Source: Streptomyces sp. NBC_00490
GTDB taxonomy: Bacteria > Actinomycetota > Actinomycetes > Streptomycetales > Streptomycetaceae
Assembly: GCF_036013645.1 (NCBI RefSeq)
Contig: NZ_CP107869.1
Span: forward strand, 7,564,001-7,628,000
Length of the DNA: 64,000 nt
Reading direction: 5' to 3'
Of this stretch, positions 16,869-25,905 are shown one piece after another. A model generated the notes under the pieces. The model searched no databases and was not told the DNA's origin. It was given only the letters and a program-made list of their open reading frames with translations. Position numbers and translations under genes: made by a program. The number at the start of each line of letters is the position of its first letter. Position 1 is the first letter of the stretch.

Positions 16869-19800
16869 TCAGGCGAGCAGTTCGACTTCGGACACCACCG
16901 CCTCGCCGTCGAGCACCAGACGGTACTTCCCGTACGTACCCGGAGACCTCACCGTGAACGCCCGTGTCTGCCGATCCCATGCGAAGGACTCCGCGGACCG
17001 CTGGTCCAGGGTCTTCCACCTGGTCCCGTCGTCCGAGCCCTGGAGGGTCCAGCCGCTCGGCGCCTTCGTATGGTCGGAGGACGACGTCACCGTGTACTGG
17101 ACGCCCTTGATCTGCTGGGACACCGGCAGATCCACCGAGGTCACGGCCGCGTCCGTCGCCGAGGTGTTGTCGAACAGCGCCCCGTCACCGACGAGCACGT
17201 CCGCACGCGGCGTGGGCACCTTGTCGTCCTTGGTGATCGACACCGGTGCCGCGTTCTTGCCCGTGCCCCAGGTGGAGGGCCGCGGACCCATGTCGAAGGT
17301 CAGCGTGCCGCCCTTCGAGATCAGCGAGTGCGGCAGCGAAGTCGACGTCCAGGTCTTCCCGTTGACCATCAGACCCTGCACGTACACATTGCGGGTGCTG
17401 TTCTTCGGCGCCCTGACGACGAGGTCCCGTCCGTTCTCCAGGTGCACGGTCGCCTTGGTGAACAGCGGTGACCCGACGGCGTACTCGCCGCTGCCCATCA
17501 CCAGCGGATAGAAGCCCAGCGCGGAGAAGAGGAACCACGCCGACTGCTCGCCGTTGTCCTCGTCACCGTGGTAGCCCTGCCCGATCGCACTGCCGGTGTA
17601 GAGCCGGGACAGCACCTCACGGACGTTGCGCTGGGTCTTCCACGGCTGCCCGGCCGCGTCGTACATGTAGTTCACATGGTGGGCGACCTGGTTGGAGTGC
17701 CCGTACATGCCCATGCGGACGTCCCGGGCCTCCGTCATCTCGTGGATGACCCCGCCGTAGGAGCCGACGAAGTCCGGCGAGGCCGTCTCCGGCGTGGCGA
17801 AGTACTCGTCGAGCTTCTCGGCGAGCCCGCGGCGGCCGCCGTACAGGTTGGCCAGGCCGCGGCTGTCCTGCGGGGCGGTGAAGGCGTACCCCCAGCCGTT
17901 GGTCTCCGTGTAGTCGTGGCCCCAGACGCGAGGGTCGTACTTCGACGACTCCACCCGCCAGTCACCGGCGAGATCCCGCCCTTGGAAGAAGCCGGCCCGC
18001 GCATCGAAGAGGTTGACGTACTCCCGGGCCCGGTTGAGGAAGTACTCCGACTCCTCCGCGTACCGCTTCTCACCCGTCTCGTCGTACAGCGCCTGTCCCA
18101 TCCGCGCGATGCCGTAGTCGTTGAGATAGCCCTCCAGCGCCCAGGACAGCCCCTCGTGCGTCTCGGTGCCGGTGTAGCCGAGGAACGGGGAGGTCTCCAT
18201 CCCCTTGCGGCCCACGCCCGACGTGGGCGGCACCACGGTGGCGTTCTTCAGGGCCGCCTCGTACGCCGACCTGGCGTCGAAGTCGACACCCTTGACGTAC
18301 GCGTCCGCGAAGGCGACGTCCGAGGACGTGCCGGTCATCAGGTCCGCGTAACCGGGGGAGGACCAGCGCGAGGTCCACCCGCCGTCCTTGTACTGCTGCA
18401 CGAATCCGTCGACCATCTCACCGGCCTGAGAGGGCGTCAGAAGCGAGTACGCCGGCCAGGTCGTCCGATACGTGTCCCAGAAGCCGTTGTTGACGTACAC
18501 CTTGCCGTCGACGATCTTCGCCCCGGTGTGCGTCGGGGTGTCGGGGCCCGGCATCGGCGAGAACGGGGACGCGTACTTGTACGTCGAACCGACCTTCTCG
18601 AAGCCGGAGTTGGGGTACAGGTACAGCCGGTACAGGCTGGAGTACAGCGTGGTCAGCTGGTCCTCGGTGGCACCCTCGACCTCCACCTTGCCGAGCAGTC
18701 CGTCCCACTGCCGCTGGGCACGCGACTTCACCGTCTCGAAGGACGTGCCGTCCGGGATCTCCTGGCGCAGGTTGTCCCTGGCCTGGTCGAGGCTGATGAG
18801 CGAGGTCGCCAGCCGCAGGGTGACGGTCCGGTCCTTGAACCGCAGATAGCCCTTGACCCCGCTGGAGTCGCCCTCGACCACCGGCTTGTCGAAGACGCCG
18901 TACACGAAGAGCCGCGTCGCCCCGGTCGAGAGCCCGGACTTCACGTCCGAGTACCCGGTGACGACCCCGGCCGCCTTGTCGAGCGTCAGCCCCGCCTGGT
19001 CCGTCACGTTGTCGAAGAGGACGCTCGCCTCGTCGCCGGGGTAGGTGAAGCGCAGCGCCGCCGCGTGGTCGGTCGGTGCCATCTCCGCCTTCAGCCCGTT
19101 CTCGAACCGCACCCCGTAGTAGTACGGCCGCGCGGTCTCGTTCTCGTGCCGGAAGGCCAGCTCCCGCGCCTCGCGGCCGGTCTCCGGGACGCCGGCGGCG
19201 ACGGACGGCATCACCTGGAAGGTCTGCCGGTCGCCCATCCAGGGGCTCGGCTCATGGCTCGCGCTGAACGCCTGGATCGTCGGCAGGTTGTCGTCGTTGT
19301 TGGCCCGCGCGTAGTCGTACAGCCAGCTCAGCGAGCCCGCGTTGGTGACCGGCGTCCAGAAGTTGAAGCCGTGGGGCACGGCGGTCGCGGGGAAGTTGTT
19401 GCCGCGTGAGAAGGCCCCGCTGGAGTGGGTGCCGCGGGTGGTCAGCGCGTAGTCCGAGAGGTGGGCCTTCGGCTTCTCGGGCGCCACCGGCGCGAGCCGT
19501 ACGTCGTCCAGCCAGCCGCGGAACCGCGCCGGGCCGCCGGGGGAGTCGTAGGCCACCAGGATCCGGTCGACCGTCTTCCCGGCCGCCACCGACCCGATCC
19601 GCGAGGACACGTCGTTCCACTGGTTGACGTACAGCACCTTCGAGGCGCCCTGACCCTGCGGCGACAGCGCGAAACCGTGCTGGTCCCGGGCCCCGAGGCC
19701 GCTCAGATACGTGCCGTCCGTGAAGGCCAGGTCCACCGCCACGTTCGTCGCCGCGTAGTCCCGGTCGCCGTCCGCCATCGACGGGAAGACGCGGTACGCC

Positions 19801-20639
19801 AGCCGGGTGTCCGGAGCGACGGCCACGTTCACGTCGTAGACCTTGTTGTACGAGTACGCCCGCCCGTCCGCGGTGTGCCGCCCGGCGTACCGCAGCGCGC
19901 GCTTCCCGGTGAAGCCGGCCCGCGCCTTCGCGGTGGGGGAGCCGTTCGGGCCGCGGTCGACCAGCGAGAGCATGTCCGGCGGGACGGGCCCGTTGCCGCC
20001 GCCCGTGGAGAACTGCACGTCGGCGAGCTGGAGGATGTCGGAGGCGCCGTTGTTCGCGGTGACGTCGAGGCGGAAGTGCTGGTACTCGGCCGGCTCCGCG
20101 AGATCGTACGACTGTGTCTGGAAGCGCTCGGCGAAGGACTGGCCGGAGCGGGTGTCGAGGGTCTTCCAGTCCTTGCCGTCCGCCGAGCCCTGAAGCGTCC
20201 AGTCCCTGGGGTCGCGCTCGGCGTGGTCGTTGGCCGAGACCAGGGCGTACGTCAGGATCTTTCGCGGTTTGTCCAGGTCGAACTCCACCCAGCCGGTCGG
20301 CTGGAACGCCAGCCATTTGGTGCCCGGCTCGCCGTCGGCGAGGTTCTCCTTCACCTCGCCGCCGGAGGCGTTCTCGGCGCTCGCGCGGACGTCCGTGACC
20401 CGGTCGGTCACATTGCCCGGGATGCCGCTGCTGTAGCCGCCGTCGACGCCCGAGGCGCGCTCCACCGTGTCGGTCCAGTCCGGCACCGGATCCTCCGCCT
20501 CGAAGGAGGACGCGAACTCCCGGTCGGCGCCGGGCGCCTCCGGCAGGGCCGTCGCGGCCCCCTGGGAACCCATGGCCAAAGCAAAGGCGGTGGTGAGAAC
20601 GACCGCCGGGCCTCGTCTGTACCGAGCTCTGTGCCGCAT
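16869..20639 (-). CDS. Secreted multidomain GH92 enzyme with Gln at the catalytic-acid position
   Basis: A 1256-residue exported GH92 protein. A signal peptide (about residues 1-33) is followed by an F5/8-type (CBM32-like) module around residues 75-200, a lectin-like beta module, the GH92 domain (about 390-1110) and a C-terminal F5/8-type module. AGGAGGG at ideal spacing fixes the start at 20639. GDEDNGEQSAW retains the family acids. However, the segment that is normally NEPS reads NQVA: the catalytic-acid Glu is replaced by Gln984 (codon 17688-17690). The same replacement is known in a mannose-1-phosphate-uncapping GH92 from Cellulosimicrobium. It may therefore act on phosphomannan rather than on a plain alpha-mannoside. 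Likely first gene of an operon with GH67. Confidence 0.9.
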   Translation of the reverse strand: MRHRARYRRGPAVVLTTAFALAMGSQGAATALPEAPGADREFASSFEAEDPVPDWTDTVERASGVDGGYSSGIPGNVTDRVTDVRASAENASGGEVKENLADGEPGTKWLAFQPTGWVEFDLDKPRKILTYALVSANDHAERDPRDWTLQGSADGKDWKTLDTRSGQSFAERFQTQSYDLAEPAEYQHFRLDVTANNGASDILQLADVQFSTGGGNGPVPPDMLSLVDRGPNGSPTAKARAGFTGKRALRYAGRHTADGRAYSYNKVYDVNVAVAPDTRLAYRVFPSMADGDRDYAATNVAVDLAFTDGTYLSGLGARDQHGFALSPQGQGASKVLYVNQWNDVSSRIGSVAAGKTVDRILVAYDSPGGPARFRGWLDDVRLAPVAPEKPKAHLSDYALTTRGTHSSGAFSRGNNFPATAVPHGFNFWTPVTNAGSLSWLYDYARANNDDNLPTIQAFSASHEPSPWMGDRQTFQVMPSVAAGVPETGREARELAFRHENETARPYYYGVRFENGLKAEMAPTDHAAALRFTYPGDEASVLFDNVTDQAGLTLDKAAGVVTGYSDVKSGLSTGATRLFVYGVFDKPVVEGDSSGVKGYLRFKDRTVTLRLATSLISLDQARDNLRQEIPDGTSFETVKSRAQRQWDGLLGKVEVEGATEDQLTTLYSSLYRLYLYPNSGFEKVGSTYKYASPFSPMPGPDTPTHTGAKIVDGKVYVNNGFWDTYRTTWPAYSLLTPSQAGEMVDGFVQQYKDGGWTSRWSSPGYADLMTGTSSDVAFADAYVKGVDFDARSAYEAALKNATVVPPTSGVGRKGMETSPFLGYTGTETHEGLSWALEGYLNDYGIARMGQALYDETGEKRYAEESEYFLNRAREYVNLFDARAGFFQGRDLAGDWRVESSKYDPRVWGHDYTETNGWGYAFTAPQDSRGLANLYGGRRGLAEKLDEYFATPETASPDFVGSYGGVIHEMTEARDVRMGMYGHSNQVAHHVNYMYDAAGQPWKTQRNVREVLSRLYTGSAIGQGYHGDEDNGEQSAWFLFSALGFYPLVMGSGEYAVGSPLFTKATVHLENGRDLVVRAPKNSTRNVYVQGLMVNGKTWTSTSLPHSLISKGGTLTFDMGPRPSTWGTGKNAAPVSITKDDKVPTPRADVLVGDGALFDNTSATDAAVTSVDLPVSQQIKGVQYTVTSSSDHTKAPSGWTLQGSDDGTRWKTLDQRSAESFAWDRQTRAFTVRSPGTYGKYRLVLDGEAVVSEVELLA

Positions 20640-20664
20640 GTGCCAGCACCCTCCTGCCATCGCG

Positions 20665-20676
20665 GACAACGTTGTC
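20665..20676. promoter_or_regulatory. Palindromic operator GACAACGTTGTC (site 2)
   Basis: Identical 12-bp palindrome to the one before the first GH92 gene. It lies 26 bp upstream of the second GH92 start, where bound protein would block transcription or elongation. Confidence 0.75.
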
Positions 20677-20712
20677 AACTTCGATGCGCAAGGATCAGTT
20701 GTGACCCAAGTG

Positions 20713-20724
20713 GTCAGCGTTGTC
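20713..20724. promoter_or_regulatory. Imperfect copy of the GACAACGTTGTC operator
   Basis: GTCAGCGTTGTC keeps the right half-site and differs at three bases in the left half. On the minus strand both this copy and the perfect one read TTGACAACG followed by C or T and TG, so the repeated block also provides a -35-like TTGACA. It lies in the 346-bp divergent gap 20640-20985 between the GH92 gene and ngcE. Confidence 0.45.
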
Positions 20725-20849
20725 AAGGGCGTTGGGTGTGGCATTCGGGCATAATGACGGGCATTTTTCCGTCAGGGAGCACACAGGCCGTACATATTTC
20801 CGGGAGGTCTCAACTCGGAAAAGACCCATGGCCAACCTTGCATTCGATC

Positions 20850-20882
20850 TTGCTCCGCTGGCGGGAAGTGGACTATACCTGT
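20850..20882 (+). promoter_or_regulatory. ngcE promoter with overlapping dre-like DasR site
   Basis: TTGCTC at 20850-20855, an 18-nt spacer and TATACC at 20874-20879 form a plausible promoter. Over the -10, 20867-20882 reads AGTGGACTATACCTGT, matching the DasR dre consensus at 13 of 16 positions when the degenerate G/C position is allowed. The rest of the 20640-20985 gap holds a 6-bp inverted repeat (20755-20774) and no coding frame that I believe. Confidence 0.6.
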
Positions 20883-20985
20883 CGGCGATTCACCGCACTT
20901 CCTGCACGACCCAGCGTGACCCGAACGCGGTGCCCGGGAGGATCCGGTTCACCGCCTGAGTCCTGGAGAAGGCGAGGACTTGAGC

Positions 20986-22431
20986 ATGGGATCCACTTCC
21001 GCCGAGAACAGCAACAAAGCCTCCGTCGGCCGCCGCGATCTGATCAAGCGGTCCGCCGCGCTCGGTCTGATCTCCGTACCCACCATGAGCGTCCTGTCCG
21101 CCTGCGCCAGCGGCGGCGGGGACGACACCTCCGACAACGACACCGGGGGCAAGACCTCCAAGTCGAACCCGTTCGGCGTGAAGGACGGCGGCAAGCTGGA
21201 CGTCGTCATCTTCAAGGGCGGCTACGGCGACGACTACGCCAAGGCCTGGGAGGCGAGCTTCAAGAAGAAGTGGGGCGTGACCTCCGTCCACACCGGCACC
21301 CAGGAGATCACCGGCAAGCTCCAGCCCCGCTTCAACGCGGGCAACCCGCCGGACATCGTGGACGACTCCGGCGCCCAGCAGATCCCGATCGACGTGCTGT
21401 ACAAGAACGGCCAGCTGCTCGACCTCGCCGTGGTCCTGGACGCCCCGTCGATCGACGACCCGTCCAAGAAGGTCCGCGACACGCTGATCCCCGGCACCCT
21501 CGACGCGGGCATGCAGGGCGGCAAGGTCGTCGCCCTGAACTACATCTACACGGTGTGGGGCCTGTGGTACTCCGGCAAGCTCTTCAAGGAGAAGGGCTGG
21601 ACGGAGCCCAAGACCTGGGACGAGTTCCTCGCCATCTGCAAGGACGCCAAGTCCCAGGGCATCGGCGGCCTCGCCCACCAGGGCAAGTACCCGTACTACA
21701 TCAACGTCGCCATCATGGACCTGATTGCCAAGACCGGCGGCCTGGAGGCCATGAAGGCGATCGACAACCTCGAGCCCAACGCGTTCGTGGGCTCCGACGC
21801 CGCGAAGGCCGCCGTCGAGGCGGTCTACGAGGTCGTCGAGAAGGGCTACCTGATGCCCGGCACGAACGGCCTGACCCACACCGAGTCCCAGACCCGCTGG
21901 AACCAGTACAAGGCCGTGTTCATCACCAGCGGCTCCTGGTTGGAGAACGAGCAGCTCAAGACGACCCCGTCCGACTTCGACATGAAGTTCCTGCCCATGC
22001 CGCTGCTGCCCGGCAGCAAGCTGCCCTTCGAGGCGATCCGGGCCGGTTCCGGCGAGCCCTTCATCATCCCGGCCAAGGCCAAGAACCTGCCCGCGGCCAA
22101 GGAGTTCGTGCGGATGATGCTGTCCAAGGAGTGGTCGACGACCTTCGCCAAGGAGGCGAACTCGCTGACCATCGTCAAGGACGGCGTCGACACCGGGGTC
22201 AAGCTGCGGCCGGGCACCCAGTCGACGGTCGAGGCGTCCAAGGCGGCCGGTGACGACACCTTCCGCTTCCTGTACACCGAGTGGTACAGCGAGATGGGTA
22301 CGGCGATCGAGAACGCGTCCAACGAGCTGATGGCCAAGCGCATCCAGCCGGCGGAGTGGCTCAAGCGGGCCCAGGCCGCCGTCGACAAGCAGGCCAAGGA
22401 CCCGGAATCGAAGAAGAACCACCGGGACTAG
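20986..22431 (+). CDS. ngcE: Chitobiose/GlcNAc-binding lipoprotein NgcE
   Basis: Substrate-binding lipoprotein of a CUT1 ABC importer; NgcE proteins bind N-acetylglucosamine and N,N'-diacetylchitobiose. It has 481 residues, a twin-arginine-like GRRDLIK motif and the lipobox LSAC. GAGG at 20974-20977 favours ATG 20986 over the in-frame TTG at 20980. The NgcE assignment rests on position before two permeases, rok7B7 and xylFGH, as in S. coelicolor SCO6005-6011, plus a dre-like site over its promoter. A strong hairpin follows the stop. Confidence 0.85.
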   Translation: MGSTSAENSNKASVGRRDLIKRSAALGLISVPTMSVLSACASGGGDDTSDNDTGGKTSKSNPFGVKDGGKLDVVIFKGGYGDDYAKAWEASFKKKWGVTSVHTGTQEITGKLQPRFNAGNPPDIVDDSGAQQIPIDVLYKNGQLLDLAVVLDAPSIDDPSKKVRDTLIPGTLDAGMQGGKVVALNYIYTVWGLWYSGKLFKEKGWTEPKTWDEFLAICKDAKSQGIGGLAHQGKYPYYINVAIMDLIAKTGGLEAMKAIDNLEPNAFVGSDAAKAAVEAVYEVVEKGYLMPGTNGLTHTESQTRWNQYKAVFITSGSWLENEQLKTTPSDFDMKFLPMPLLPGSKLPFEAIRAGSGEPFIIPAKAKNLPAAKEFVRMMLSKEWSTTFAKEANSLTIVKDGVDTGVKLRPGTQSTVEASKAAGDDTFRFLYTEWYSEMGTAIENASNELMAKRIQPAEWLKRAQAAVDKQAKDPESKKNHRD

Positions 22432-22443
22432 ATCACACAGTGC

Positions 22444-22470
22444 CCCGCGCCCCCGGAATGGGGGCGCGGG
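22444..22470 (+). terminator. Strong hairpin between ngcE and ngcF
   Basis: A perfect 11-bp all-GC stem (22444-22454 with 22460-22470) with a 5-nt loop, twelve bases after the ngcE stop. It probably ends or stabilises most ngcE transcripts and lowers permease expression. Confidence 0.7.
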
Positions 22471-22504
22471 CGTACCGCCGGGAGACCAGGGGCAGGAAAC
22501 GCCA

Positions 22505-23434
22505 ATGCGCAAAGGGCAGTACCGGTTCGTCGCGGGATTTCTTTTCGCTCCCGTGGCGCTCTATGTGACCTTCGTGATCTGGCCGTACATCCAGACGTTC
22601 GGATATTCGCTGACCGACTGGAAGGGGCAGTCCCAGACCTTCAAGTTCGTCGGCCTGGACAACTACAAGGCGCTGTTCCAGGACGACATCTTCATGGGGG
22701 CGATCTGGCACAACATCCTGTTCCTGATCTTCCTTCCCCTGGTCACCATTCTGCTCGCGCTGTTCTTCGCCTTCATGCTCAACGTGGGCGGTCGCAGCCG
22801 GGCCGGCGGGGTCGCGGGGGTCGCCGGATCCAAGTACTACAAGATCATCTATTTCTTCCCGCAGGTGCTGTCGCTGGCGATCATGGCGGTGCTGTTCGGA
22901 GCCGTCTACCGCAGTGACGGCGGCGGCATGCTCAACGGGCTCCTCATCAAGCTGGGCCTGGTCGACGCCCAGAGCCCCATCGAATGGCTCAACGAGCCCG
23001 ACCTCGTGCTGTGGGCGCTGCTCGTGGTGGTCGTCTGGCACGGCGTCGGCTTCTACCTCGTGCTGTTCTCCGCCGCCATGCAGTCCATCCCGAAGGACAT
23101 CTACGAGGCCGCGCTCATCGACGGCGCCGGCCGCTCGCAGTCCTTCTTCCGCATCACGCTGCCCCTGCTCTGGGAGTCCGTGCAGACCGCCTGGGTCTAT
23201 CTCGGCATCGCGGCGATGGACATGTTCATCCTGGTCTCCACGATGACCTCCGGCGACTACGGAGGCGGCCCCGACCACCACAGCGAGGTCATGGCGACCG
23301 TGATGATGCGCAACTTCCTGCTGTACGGCAAGAGCGGGTACGCCTGCGCCATGGGCGTGGTCATGCTCGTTCTCACCCTGATCGTGTCCGTGTTCACGTT
23401 GCGCGCCACCCGCCGCGACCGCGTCGAGTTCTGA
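22505..23434 (+). CDS. ngcF: Sugar ABC transporter permease NgcF
   Basis: Membrane permease of the chitobiose/GlcNAc importer, 309 residues with six hydrophobic segments and an EAA loop (YEAALIDGAGRSQSFF) near residue 200. The insertion rich in Gly, Ser and Arg around residue 100 faces the cytoplasm. ATG 22505 follows the ngcE hairpin and a GGGGCAGGAAA ribosome-binding region. The next permease gene starts 20 bp after its stop. Confidence 0.87.
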   Translation: MRKGQYRFVAGFLFAPVALYVTFVIWPYIQTFGYSLTDWKGQSQTFKFVGLDNYKALFQDDIFMGAIWHNILFLIFLPLVTILLALFFAFMLNVGGRSRAGGVAGVAGSKYYKIIYFFPQVLSLAIMAVLFGAVYRSDGGGMLNGLLIKLGLVDAQSPIEWLNEPDLVLWALLVVVVWHGVGFYLVLFSAAMQSIPKDIYEAALIDGAGRSQSFFRITLPLLWESVQTAWVYLGIAAMDMFILVSTMTSGDYGGGPDHHSEVMATVMMRNFLLYGKSGYACAMGVVMLVLTLIVSVFTLRATRRDRVEF

Positions 23435-23454
23435 GCGGGGAGAGAAGACACCTC

Positions 23455-24390
23455 ATGAGCGCACCCCTCAAGGAGACCGCCGCCTCGGGCGGTTCGGTCC
23501 CCGCCCAGCCCTCGGTCGGCAAGACCCCGGCACGTCCCGGCGACCCGCGCGGTGAAGGCCTCGCACTGAACGTCTTCTCGCACGGCTTCCTCGCCCTGTG
23601 GGCGCTGCTGATCGTGCTGCCGCTGCTGTGGCTGGTGCTGAGCTCCTTCAGGACCGATGCCCAGATCGGCGGTTCGGCCTTCGGCTGGCCGCAGAACTGG
23701 TCGCTGGACGTCTTCTCCCGCGCCTGGGACAAGGGCATCGGCGACTACTTCGTGAACACCGTCATCGTGCTGGTCTTCTCGGTGCCGCTGACGATGCTGT
23801 TCGGCTCGATGGCGGCGTACGTGCTGGCCCGCTACGAGTTCTGGGGCAACCGATTCCTGTACTACTTCTTCGTGGCCGGCGCGATGTTCCCGGTGTTCCT
23901 CGCCCTCGTCCCGCTGTTCTTCATGGTCAAACGGCTGGACATGCTGAACACCTACCAGGGGCTGATCCTGGTCTACATCGCCTACTCGATGCCGTTCACG
24001 GTCTTCTTCATGCACGCCTTCTTCCGGACCCTGCCGACAGCGGTCTTCGAGGCGGCGGTCCTGGACGGGGCCTCGCACACCCGGACGTTCTTCCAGGTGA
24101 TGCTGCCGATGGCGAAGGCGGGTCTGCTCAGCGTCGGCATCTTCAACACCCTCGGCCAGTGGAACCAGTTCATCCTGCCGACGGTCCTCATGCAGCCGCA
24201 GAGCGGCGACGATCCGGAGCGCTATGTCCTGACCCAGGGGCTCATCCAGCTCCAGCAGCAACAGGGGTACGCCTCGGATCTTCCGGTTCTCTTCGCGGGG
24301 GTGACCATCGCCATGATCCCGATGCTGGTCGTGTACCTCTCCTTCCAGCGTCAGGTGCAGGCGGGGCTGACGTCCGCGACCTTGAAGTGA
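23455..24390 (+). CDS. ngcG: Sugar ABC transporter permease NgcG
   Basis: Second permease of the importer, 311 residues. About 35 hydrophilic N-terminal residues precede six membrane segments, and the EAA loop (FEAAVLDGASHTRTFF) sits near residue 205. ATG 23455 is preceded by GGGGAGAGAAG. As in other Streptomyces CUT1 systems no ATPase gene accompanies it, so MsiK is the probable energy source. A long hairpin follows. Confidence 0.87.
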   Translation: MSAPLKETAASGGSVPAQPSVGKTPARPGDPRGEGLALNVFSHGFLALWALLIVLPLLWLVLSSFRTDAQIGGSAFGWPQNWSLDVFSRAWDKGIGDYFVNTVIVLVFSVPLTMLFGSMAAYVLARYEFWGNRFLYYFFVAGAMFPVFLALVPLFFMVKRLDMLNTYQGLILVYIAYSMPFTVFFMHAFFRTLPTAVFEAAVLDGASHTRTFFQVMLPMAKAGLLSVGIFNTLGQWNQFILPTVLMQPQSGDDPERYVLTQGLIQLQQQQGYASDLPVLFAGVTIAMIPMLVVYLSFQRQVQAGLTSATLK

Positions 24391-24416
24391 AGGGCGGGTA
24401 GCGCTCCGGAACCGAC

Positions 24417-24458
24417 CGTGCGCACGCCGTTCCCGGCCCTGGGAGCGGCGTACGCACG
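24417..24458 (+). terminator. Terminator of the ngcEFG operon
   Basis: Long inverted repeat with arms 24417-24434 and 24441-24458, a 6-nt loop, one mismatch and one G-U pair. It lies 26 bp after the ngcG stop and before the rok7B7 promoter region, where TAGAGT at 24521-24526 is a possible -10. Confidence 0.65.
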
Positions 24459-24584
24459 CGTGCCCGGAGCCGCGGATACTGTTCAACCTCTTGACGGAAG
24501 GCGACCCGAACGGCTCAGCTTAGAGTTCACTAGTTGGACATTCACGGGGCCTCATAGAAGCGGTCCCGCGCGCAGGAGGTCGTC

Positions 24585-25784
24585 GTGGAGACTCCGGGGT
24601 CGCAGTCGTCACTGCACCGAGCCAACCTGGAACGGGTGGTCCGGGCCGTCCGGCTGGCCGGGTCGCTCACCCAGGCGGAGATCGCCCGGACCACCGGGCT
24701 GTCCGCGGCGACCGTGTCCAATATCGTCCGTGAGCTCAAGGACGGCGGAACCGTCGAGGTCACGCCCACGTCGGCGGGCGGTCGGCGGGCCCGCAGCGTC
24801 TCGCTCAGCGGGGACGCCGGGATTGTGATCGGCGTCGACTTCGGCCATACGCACCTGCGGGTCGCCGTCGGCAACCTCGCCCACCAGGTGCTGGCCGAGG
24901 AGTCCGAGCCGCTGGACGTGGACGCCTCCTCGACGCAGGGCTTCGACCGGGCGGAAGAGCTGGTCAACCGCCTGATCGCGGCCACCGGTGTCGACCGCTC
25001 CAAGATCGCCGGGGTGGGTCTCGGCGTGCCCGGCCCGATCGACGTGGAGTCCGGTTCCCTGGGCTCCTCCGCGATCCTGCCGGGGTGGATCGGCACCAAG
25101 CCCGCCGAGGAGCTGGGAGGCCGTCTGGGCGTCCCCGTGCACGTCGACAACGACGCCAACCTGGGCGCCCTCGGCGAGATGGTCTGGGGGGCCGGCAGGG
25201 GCGCCAGGGACCTGGCGTACATCAAGGTCGCCAGCGGTGTGGGTGCCGGCCTGGTCATCAGCGGCAAGATCTACCGCGGGCCGGGTGGCACAGCGGGAGA
25301 AATCGGGCATATTACTCTTGATGAGTCCGGACCGGTCTGCCGCTGTGGAAACCGCGGCTGCCTGGAGACCTTCGCGGCCGCGCGCTATGTGCTGCCGCTC
25401 CTCCAGTCCAGTCACGGCACCGACCTGACGATGGAAGGCGTCGTGCGGCTGGCCAGGGACGGAGACCCAGGCTGCCGTCGGGTGATCGCCGACGTCGGCC
25501 GCCACATCGGCAGTGGAGTGGCCAATCTCTGCAATCTCCTGAACCCGAGCAGGGTGGTCCTGGGCGGTGATCTCGCCGAGGCCGGTGAGCTGGTGCTCGG
25601 CCCCATCAGGGAGTCCGTGGGCCGGTACGCCATCCCTAGCGCAGCACGTCAACTCTCCGTTCTCCCGGGGGCACTTGGGGGCCGTGCGGAGGTGCTCGGA
25701 GCGCTCGCTCTCGCACTCAGCGAGATGGGCGATTCGACCCTTTTGGACGGCACGCTGCATGCAGCAGCCCCTGCCTTCACTTAG
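24585..25784 (+). CDS. rok7B7: ROK-family transcriptional regulator Rok7B7
   Basis: A 399-residue ROK repressor. An N-terminal winged helix-turn-helix (SLTQAEIARTTGLSAATVS) is followed by an actin-like sugar-sensing domain with DFGHTHLRV and the zinc motif CRCGNRGCLE near residue 250. AGGAGG at 24574-24579 fixes the GTG start. It sits between ngcEFG and xylFGH, exactly like SCO6008 (Rok7B7) of S. coelicolor, which affects xylose uptake, carbon catabolite repression and antibiotic production. It probably controls the downstream xylFGH operon directly. Confidence 0.88.
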   Translation: METPGSQSSLHRANLERVVRAVRLAGSLTQAEIARTTGLSAATVSNIVRELKDGGTVEVTPTSAGGRRARSVSLSGDAGIVIGVDFGHTHLRVAVGNLAHQVLAEESEPLDVDASSTQGFDRAEELVNRLIAATGVDRSKIAGVGLGVPGPIDVESGSLGSSAILPGWIGTKPAEELGGRLGVPVHVDNDANLGALGEMVWGAGRGARDLAYIKVASGVGAGLVISGKIYRGPGGTAGEIGHITLDESGPVCRCGNRGCLETFAAARYVLPLLQSSHGTDLTMEGVVRLARDGDPGCRRVIADVGRHIGSGVANLCNLLNPSRVVLGGDLAEAGELVLGPIRESVGRYAIPSAARQLSVLPGALGGRAEVLGALALALSEMGDSTLLDGTLHAAAPAFT

Positions 25785-25813
25785 AGAACGAAACCCGCCG
25801 TTGCCAACCCGTT

Positions 25814-25825
25814 AAGTATTTACTT
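25814..25825. promoter_or_regulatory. Inverted repeat AAGTA-N2-TACTT before xylF
   Basis: A 5-bp inverted repeat in an AT-rich patch 80 bp before xylF and 30 bp after the rok7B7 stop. Position and unusual composition make it a candidate regulator site, for example for Rok7B7. No known consensus was matched. Confidence 0.35.
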
Positions 25826-25905
25826 CTTGACGTCGCACGTACGGCCGAGTTGACTTCCAGCCACCTCGGCCGCAACGACGCGGCCTCGTCAGGGAGGTTT
25901 CAAAA

